64,000 nucleotides of DNA from Lientehia sp934351765. GTDB lineage: Bacteria; Bacillota; Clostridia; Lachnospirales; Lachnospiraceae. Positions 58,787 to 64,000 of the stretch are shown piece by piece. The stretch is from positions 1 to 64,000 of the forward strand of contig NZ_JBQKGG010000004.1 of the NCBI RefSeq assembly GCF_052118925.1, written 5' to 3'. The position numbers and the translations under genes are program-made. Every line of letters starts with the position of its first letter. Positions within the stretch are counted from its first letter, which is position 1. The notes below the pieces were generated by a model. That model was not told where the DNA came from. It was given only the letters and a program-made list of their open reading frames with translations, and searched no databases.

Positions 58787-60106
58787 ATGGAAGAGAAAAG
58801 AGTACAGAACAAAGAAAGAGAACGGGGAAATGTGTGGGGGCTTCTGCCCATTGGTGTATTTCTTGTGTTGTTCCTGGGAATGGGGATCATAAGCGGGGAT
58901 TTTTACGGAATGCCGGCGGTGGTGGCATTTCTGATCGCCCTGATTGTGGCGTTTCTCCAGAACCGAAGCCTGTCCTTTGAAGAAAAACTGAAGATCATAG
59001 CGGCGGGGGTCGGAGATGAAAATATTGTGACCATGTGCCTGATCTTTCTCGCGGCCGGTGCCTTTTCCGGAACAGTGACGGCAGCAGGCGGCGCGGACAG
59101 TACCGTGGCTCTGGGATTATCCATTCTTCCGCCCGGAATTGCCGTGGCAGGGCTTATGCTGATTGGCTGCTTCATGTCGGTTTCCATGGGAACCAGTATG
59201 GGAACCATCGGGGCGCTGGCGCCCATTGCCATCGGGATCAGCGAAAAGACCGGATTTTCTATGGCAATCTGTATCGGCGCGGTGGTAAGCGGCGCTATGT
59301 TCGGTGATAATCTTTCTATGATATCCGACACGACCATTGCGGCAGTCCGTACCCAGGGGTGCGAAATGCGGGATAAATTCAAAGAAAATTTCCTGATGGT
59401 ACTTCCGGCGGCGGTTATTTCACTGGTAATCTATGTGGTCATCAGCCGAAATACCAGCTTTTCTTTAGCAGAATCCGGAAGCTACAGTCTGCTTCAGGTA
59501 CTGCCGTATCTGGTGGTTTTAGTGGGCGCCCTGGCAGGACTCAATGTCTTTCTGGTGCTGATCGGCGGCACGGTTCTGTCGGCGATTGTCGGTGTAGCCA
59601 CCGGTGTTCTGGCACCGCTGGAGATCTTCAAGGTTATGGGAAACGGAGTCACCTCCATGTATGATATCACCGTGATCTCGATCCTGGTGGCCTGTATTGT
59701 ATCGCTGGTGCGGAAGAACGGAGGAATCACCTGTATCCTGAATGTAATCCATAAGCGGATCCGCGGAAAAAGGGGAGCGGAGCTTGGAATCGCGTTTCTG
59801 GCAGTTTTGATCGACATGGCAACTGCCAATAACACCGTTGCCATCGTCATTGCCGGTCCTATTGCAAAAGAGATCAGTACGGACTACGGGATCTCGCCAA
59901 GACGGACGGCCTCTCTGCTGGACATTTTTGCATCCGTGACACAGGGACTGATCCCCTACGGGGCCCAGATCCTTCTTGCCTCCGGCCAGACCGGCCTGTC
60001 TCCCCTGGCGATCATACCTTATACCTTTTATCCGGTACTGATGGGTGTGACCGTACTGGGATTCCTGCTTTTGAAGCGGGTGGACATCTCGAACTCCGGC
60101 GTCTGA
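58787..60106 (+). CDS. Na+/H+ antiporter, NhaC family
   Basis: 439 residues from ATG 58787 (GGGAGGG 5-6 bp upstream). Twelve or so helices with MSVSMGTSMGTIGALAPIAIG and GAMFGDNLSMISDTTIAAVRT, the NhaC signature with the Asp pair likely binding cations, and IDMATANNTVAIVIAGPIAK near the end. It could also exchange organic acids like MleN; the cation role is the safer call. A weak GCGTCTGA / TCAGACGC hairpin overlaps its stop codon. Confidence 0.88.
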   Translation: MEEKRVQNKERERGNVWGLLPIGVFLVLFLGMGIISGDFYGMPAVVAFLIALIVAFLQNRSLSFEEKLKIIAAGVGDENIVTMCLIFLAAGAFSGTVTAAGGADSTVALGLSILPPGIAVAGLMLIGCFMSVSMGTSMGTIGALAPIAIGISEKTGFSMAICIGAVVSGAMFGDNLSMISDTTIAAVRTQGCEMRDKFKENFLMVLPAAVISLVIYVVISRNTSFSLAESGSYSLLQVLPYLVVLVGALAGLNVFLVLIGGTVLSAIVGVATGVLAPLEIFKVMGNGVTSMYDITVISILVACIVSLVRKNGGITCILNVIHKRIRGKRGAELGIAFLAVLIDMATANNTVAIVIAGPIAKEISTDYGISPRRTASLLDIFASVTQGLIPYGAQILLASGQTGLSPLAIIPYTFYPVLMGVTVLGFLLLKRVDISNSGV

Positions 60107-60164
60107 CTGGTGTGATATCCAGCCTTCCGATGCGCTCATTCAGACGCTTTCCGGGCACAACCAC

Positions 60165-60193
60165 TGGACGAAGCCACCGCCTTATGCTAGAAT
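60165..60193 (+). promoter_or_regulatory. Possible promoter of the pyr operon
   Basis: TGGACG (60165-60170), 17-bp spacer, TAGAAT (60188-60193), 150 bp before pyrC. No PyrR-type attenuator was recognised in the leader. Confidence 0.45.
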
Positions 60194-60346
60194 AAGTACG
60201 CGGACTTCTGTGGGAGGATGCGTGAATCACAGAGAACAGACAAAAAGCGTTATCAGCTAGAACCAGATATCAGAAACTGAGAAAAGTCAAGCGAATGTGA
60301 GAACCCGGTGCAGAGGCCGGAGTTCGGAGAAAGAGAGGCGGAGCCG

Positions 60347-61639
60347 ATGAAGCTGCTGATCAGACAGGGACATGTTCTGGATCCGGATACGGGACGGAAC
60401 GGAATTTATGATATTCTTACGGAGGACGGCGTGATCAGGACCGTGGCGGAGCATATCACGACGGAGGCAGACCGGGTGATCGAGGCAGAGGGTCTCTGGG
60501 TCATGCCGGGACTGATCGATCTCCATGTGCACCTGAGAGACCCCGGACTGGAATATAAGGAGACTCTTCATACAGGCGCCATGGCGGCTGCAAGAGGCGG
60601 AGTGACCACGATCTGCGCCATGCCAAACACGGTGCCGTCCACCGATTCCCCGGAGATGATCCGGAGTCAGAATGAGCGGGCGAAAACGGAATGTCCGGTC
60701 CATGTTTCCTTTATCGGAGCAGTGACAAAAGGACAGAAGGGTGAGGAACTGACCGATATTGCCGGAATGAAGCGCGAGGGCATGCTTGCCATCAGCGAGG
60801 ACGGAAAATCCGTAATGAACGCCGGACTTTACCGGGAAGCCATGAAGATCGCAGCACAAGAGAATATCGTGGTCATGGCTCACTGTGAAGATAAAACAAT
60901 GGTATGCGGAGGCGTCATGAATGCCGGAAAGAAGTCGGAGGAAATGGGACTTCCGGGAATCACCAACGGCGTTGAGGATGTGATCGCGGCCCGAGATATT
61001 CTGATCGCCAAGGAGACCGGCGCAAAGCTCCATCTGTGCCACTGTTCGACAAAGGACAGTGTGGAGATGGTGCGTCTGGCAAAGGAAGCCGGACTTCCGG
61101 TGACGGCAGAGGTATGCCCTCACCATTTCACCCTGACAGATGCCGATATCCCGTCTGATGACGGAAACTATAAGATGAATCCCCCCTTACGCTCCAGAGT
61201 CGATGTGGATGCCCTCATTGACGGGCTGAAAAAGGGGATTATCGATGTGATCTCCACCGACCATGCGCCTCACGGCGAGGAAGAAAAGGGCAGAGGGTTT
61301 GAAAAATCGCCCTTCGGAATCGTCGGACTGGAAACCAGTGTATCGCTGACCATCACAGAACTGGTGGATAAAGGAATCTTATCCCCTATGGAGATGGCGG
61401 AACGCATGAGTTATACACCGGCAAAAATCCTTGGTGTGGATAAAGGAAGCCTGGCGGAAGGAAAATGTGCAGATCTGACCCTTATCGATCCGGAGGCATC
61501 TTATGTGATCCGGAAGGAAGCGTTTGTATCCAAGGGAAAAAATACACCCTTTGATGGGAAGCAGGTAAAAGGAAAGGTCGTTATGACCATTGTTGACGGA
61601 ACGGTTGTATACGAAGGAGGAAACGAGAGTGATCAATAA
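60347..61639 (+). CDS. pyrC: Dihydroorotase
   Basis: 430 residues from ATG 60347 (AGAGAGGCGGAG). The zinc motif DLHVHLRDPG, carboxylated-Lys region, MAHCEDK, LCHCSTKDSVEMV and STDHAPHGEEEK match class I dihydroorotase. It closes carbamoyl-aspartate to dihydroorotate. First gene of the pyr operon. Confidence 0.97.
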   Translation: MKLLIRQGHVLDPDTGRNGIYDILTEDGVIRTVAEHITTEADRVIEAEGLWVMPGLIDLHVHLRDPGLEYKETLHTGAMAAARGGVTTICAMPNTVPSTDSPEMIRSQNERAKTECPVHVSFIGAVTKGQKGEELTDIAGMKREGMLAISEDGKSVMNAGLYREAMKIAAQENIVVMAHCEDKTMVCGGVMNAGKKSEEMGLPGITNGVEDVIAARDILIAKETGAKLHLCHCSTKDSVEMVRLAKEAGLPVTAEVCPHHFTLTDADIPSDDGNYKMNPPLRSRVDVDALIDGLKKGIIDVISTDHAPHGEEEKGRGFEKSPFGIVGLETSVSLTITELVDKGILSPMEMAERMSYTPAKILGVDKGSLAEGKCADLTLIDPEASYVIRKEAFVSKGKNTPFDGKQVKGKVVMTIVDGTVVYEGGNESDQ

Positions 61640-62558
61640 GCTGTGTGAAAAAATCAAAAAATTAAACGCGCCGATCGTGGTGGGACTGGATCCCATGCTG
61701 TCTTATGTACCGGAGCACATCGTGAAGAAATCTCTGGCGGAGCACGGCGAAACCCTGGAGGGTGCGGCAGATGCCATCTGGCAGTTCAACAAGGAGATCG
61801 TGGACGCAGTTTATGATCTGATCCCGGCGGTGAAGCCTCAGGTCGCCATGTATGAACAGTTTGGCGTGGCCGGTATGGCAGCATACAAAAAGACGGTGGA
61901 TTACTGTCATGAAAAGGATCTGGTGGTGATCGGCGATGTAAAGCGTGGAGATATCGGTTCTACATCTGCGGCTTACGCAGTGGGTCATCTGGGAAAGGTT
62001 CAGGTGGGAAGCAGGATGCTGTCTGCCTTTAATGAAGATTTTGCAACTGTAAATCCTTATCTGGGAACCGATGGAATCAAGCCCTTTGTGGATGTATGCA
62101 GGGAAGAGAAAAAGGGATTGTTCATTCTGGTAAAGACCTCCAATCCCTCCAGCGGCGAGTTCCAGGACCGTATGATCGACGGCAGACCCTTATATGAATG
62201 GGTCGGTGAGAAGGTGGCAGAGTGGGGCGAAGACTGCATGGGCGATTCCTACAGCTATATCGGAGCTGTTGTTGGCGCGACCTATCCGGAGATGGGAAAG
62301 GTGCTCAGAAAGGTGATGCCCAAGTCCTTTATTCTGGTGCCCGGCTATGGCGCACAGGGCGGAAAGGCAGCAGACCTGGTTCCGTATTTCAATGAGGACG
62401 GTCTCGGCGCCATTGTAAATTCCTCCCGCGGAATCATTGCAGCATATAAGAAGGAACCCTATGCGAAGTTTGGTGCGGAGCATTTTGCGGAGGCGTCCAG
62501 ACAGGCGGTTGTGGACATGATCGCGGACATCGACGGTGCGCTGCAGGCAGCAAAATAA
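61629..62558 (+). CDS. pyrF: Orotidine 5'-phosphate decarboxylase (type 2)
   Basis: 309 residues from GTG 61629, overlapping pyrC by 11 bp, with GAAGGAGGAAACGA as binding site. VVIGDVKRGDIGSTSAAYA holds the catalytic Lys/Asp cluster. Length and the KTSNPSSGEFQD and VPGYGAQGG segments fit the long type 2 form. It makes UMP. Confidence 0.97.
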   Translation: MINKLCEKIKKLNAPIVVGLDPMLSYVPEHIVKKSLAEHGETLEGAADAIWQFNKEIVDAVYDLIPAVKPQVAMYEQFGVAGMAAYKKTVDYCHEKDLVVIGDVKRGDIGSTSAAYAVGHLGKVQVGSRMLSAFNEDFATVNPYLGTDGIKPFVDVCREEKKGLFILVKTSNPSSGEFQDRMIDGRPLYEWVGEKVAEWGEDCMGDSYSYIGAVVGATYPEMGKVLRKVMPKSFILVPGYGAQGGKAADLVPYFNEDGLGAIVNSSRGIIAAYKKEPYAKFGAEHFAEASRQAVVDMIADIDGALQAAK

Positions 62559-62598
62559 GCAGATTGTTTATCATAAAAAAGCAGGTTAGGAGAAATCA

Positions 62599-63372
62599 AT
62601 GGCAAAACGAAAAGAAACGGCGGCTGTGATCTCCCAGGAGCAGCTTGCACCGGGAATCTTCAGTATGTGGCTCCGGTGCGGACTGGCGGCGGAGGCAAAG
62701 CCGGGACAGTTTATTTCTATATACAGTAAGGATGGATCCAGGCTTCTGCCCCGTCCCATCAGCCTTTGTGAGATCGAAGCGGATCGTGTTCGTGTAGTCT
62801 ACCGGACGGCCGGAAAGGGAACGGAAGAGTTTTCTTCTTATGAGACAGGAGAATCGGTGGATATTTTAGGGCCTCTCGGAAATGGATTTCCGATGGAGGA
62901 GGCAGCAGGAAAACGGATCTTCCTCATTGGCGGCGGGATCGGTGTGCCGCCCATGCTGGAAACGGCAAAGCAGCTTTCCGGCAAAGCAGATGTAACCATG
63001 GTTATGGGCTACCGGGATCAGAACCTGTTTTTAAAGGAAGAATTTGAGAAAAACGGGAAGCTTTTCATTGCCACTGAGGACGGAAGCTTTGGAACAAAGG
63101 GAAATGTCCTTAATGCCATCGAAGAAAATGGCCTGGAGGCAGATATCCTGTTTGCCTGCGGACCGAAGCCCATGCTGCGGGCACTGAAAACCTATGCGGC
63201 AGAGCATGGAATTCAGGCATGGATCTCCATGGAGGAAAAAATGGCCTGCGGGATCGGAGCCTGTCTGGCCTGTGTCTGCCAGTCAAAAGAGGTGGACGGA
63301 CACAGCCATGTCCATAACAAGCGGATCTGCAAGGATGGTCCGGTATTTCGTGCCGAGGAGGTGGAGCTGTGA
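62599..63372 (+). CDS. pyrK: Dihydroorotate dehydrogenase electron transfer subunit
   Basis: 257 residues. FAD-binding RPISLCEIEADRVRVVYR region, NAD-binding GGGIGVPPMLETAK, and a C-terminal 2Fe-2S site (CGIGACLACVC ... KRICKDGPVF). With PyrD it forms the class 1B enzyme that uses NAD+. RBS TTAGGAGAAATC precedes ATG 62599; its stop overlaps the pyrD start. Confidence 0.97.
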   Translation: MAKRKETAAVISQEQLAPGIFSMWLRCGLAAEAKPGQFISIYSKDGSRLLPRPISLCEIEADRVRVVYRTAGKGTEEFSSYETGESVDILGPLGNGFPMEEAAGKRIFLIGGGIGVPPMLETAKQLSGKADVTMVMGYRDQNLFLKEEFEKNGKLFIATEDGSFGTKGNVLNAIEENGLEADILFACGPKPMLRALKTYAAEHGIQAWISMEEKMACGIGACLACVCQSKEVDGHSHVHNKRICKDGPVFRAEEVEL

Positions 63373-64000
63373 TGAATCTTTCGGTAGAGCTGGCCGGTGT
63401 GACACTGAAAAATCCGGTTATGACAGCCTCCGGGACCTTTGGCTCCGGAGAAGAATACAGTGAGTTTGTAGATCTTGGCCGTCTGGGAGCGGTGGTAACA
63501 AAAGGAGTTGCCAACGTGCCCTGGCCCGGAAATCCCACCCCCAGGATCGCAGAGACCTACGGCGGCATGATCAATGCCATCGGTCTGCAGAATCCGGGAA
63601 TCGATGTGTTTGTAAAGCGGGATCTCCCGTTTTTGAAAAACTATGATACAAGGGTGATCGTCAATGTCTGCGGAAAGACCACCGAGGATTATGTGGAAGT
63701 GGTGGAGCGGCTGGCAGACGAGCCGGTAGATCTTCTGGAGATCAATATTTCCTGTCCCAATGTTAAGGAAGGCGGGATCGCGTTCGGCCAGAATCCAAAA
63801 GCAGCGGAGGCTATCACAAGGGCTGTAAAAGAAAAAGCAAAGCAGCCGGTTATCATGAAGCTGAGCCCCAATGTCACCGACATTGCCGAGATGGCAAGAG
63901 CCGTGGAGGCAGGCGGCGCCGATGTGGTGTCTCTTATCAACACACTGACGGGCATGAAGATCGATATCAACCGGAGAACCTTTGCCGTTGCCAATAAGAC
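63372..64000 (+). CDS. pyrD: Dihydroorotate dehydrogenase, class 1B catalytic subunit (cut by window end)
   Basis: The first 209 residues are present; the family has about 300. Start ATG 63372 shares one base with the pyrK stop. TASGTFGSGEEYSEFVD, NAIGLQNPG, EINISCPNVKEGG with the class 1 catalytic Cys (SCPN), and LSPNVTDI are visible. FMN enzyme that oxidises dihydroorotate, passing electrons to PyrK. Confidence 0.96.
   Translation, partial: MNLSVELAGVTLKNPVMTASGTFGSGEEYSEFVDLGRLGAVVTKGVANVPWPGNPTPRIAETYGGMINAIGLQNPGIDVFVKRDLPFLKNYDTRVIVNVCGKTTEDYVEVVERLADEPVDLLEINISCPNVKEGGIAFGQNPKAAEAITRAVKEKAKQPVIMKLSPNVTDIAEMARAVEAGGADVVSLINTLTGMKIDINRRTFAVANK

Overview
The window looks like a chromosomal segment of an anaerobic, spore-forming Clostridia bacterium, most likely Lachnospiraceae. 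The reasons are the spore coat operon cotJABC, an alpha/beta small acid-soluble spore protein, Rnf electron-transport genes, a giant acyl-CoA dehydratase activase, HrcA/CIRCE control of dnaK, and the general gene content. The genus call is an inference; no rRNA is present. Most of the sequence is fairly GC-rich. An AT-richer island lies at about 32.9-37.9 kb.

Region 1 (1-5.99 kb) is the late end of a siphovirus-type prophage: tail protein, ReqiPepy6 Gp37-like protein, tail fibre proteins, XhlA-like protein, holin and amidase endolysin. It ends inside the host spore coat gene cotJC, which keeps only its first 32 codons. Intact cotJB and a cotJA with a long Cys-rich repeat domain lie upstream on the minus strand. 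A prophage splitting a sporulation gene recalls developmentally excised elements such as skin.

Region 2 (6.9-15.3 kb) is a tetrapyrrole operon: hemA, a precorrin-2 dehydrogenase gene, a hemC-cobA-hemD triple fusion, hemB, hemL, then an aminopeptidase P gene. It makes the uroporphyrinogen III/precorrin-2 precursors of siroheme and cobalamin. Region 3 (15.5-22.4 kb) holds an ABC ATPase-like protein with degraded catalytic motifs, a CdaR/PucR-type regulator, and the division/peptidoglycan set ftsE-ftsX-PcsB-like hydrolase-S41 protease.

Region 4 (22.4-32.9 kb) starts with a surface protein that seems to have lost its N-terminus. It then holds rnfDGEAB, a convergent apbE flavin transferase, and a second, divergent Rnf-like set: rnfC, rnfD, a small FMN-binding protein and a single RnfA/E-like membrane protein, followed by NusG_II and Gx-transporter genes. 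Region 5 (32.9-37.9 kb) is the AT-richer accessory island: an orphan promoter-terminator pair, a frameshifted membrane protein gene, and lipoprotein genes bracketed by an 83-bp direct repeat.

Region 6 (38-53 kb) has the acyl-CoA dehydratase activase, a rhomboid-like membrane protein, a PadR-controlled envelope operon (DUF1700, DUF4097, then PspC), a SASP, a CBS protein, tRNA-Leu(UAG), a nucleotidyltransferase, brnQ, lepA and hemW. Region 7 (53-64 kb) is the heat-shock operon hrcA-grpE-dnaK-dnaJ with CIRCE, a small membrane protein, an NhaC-type antiporter, and the pyrimidine operon pyrC-pyrF-pyrK-pyrD, cut off by the window end.
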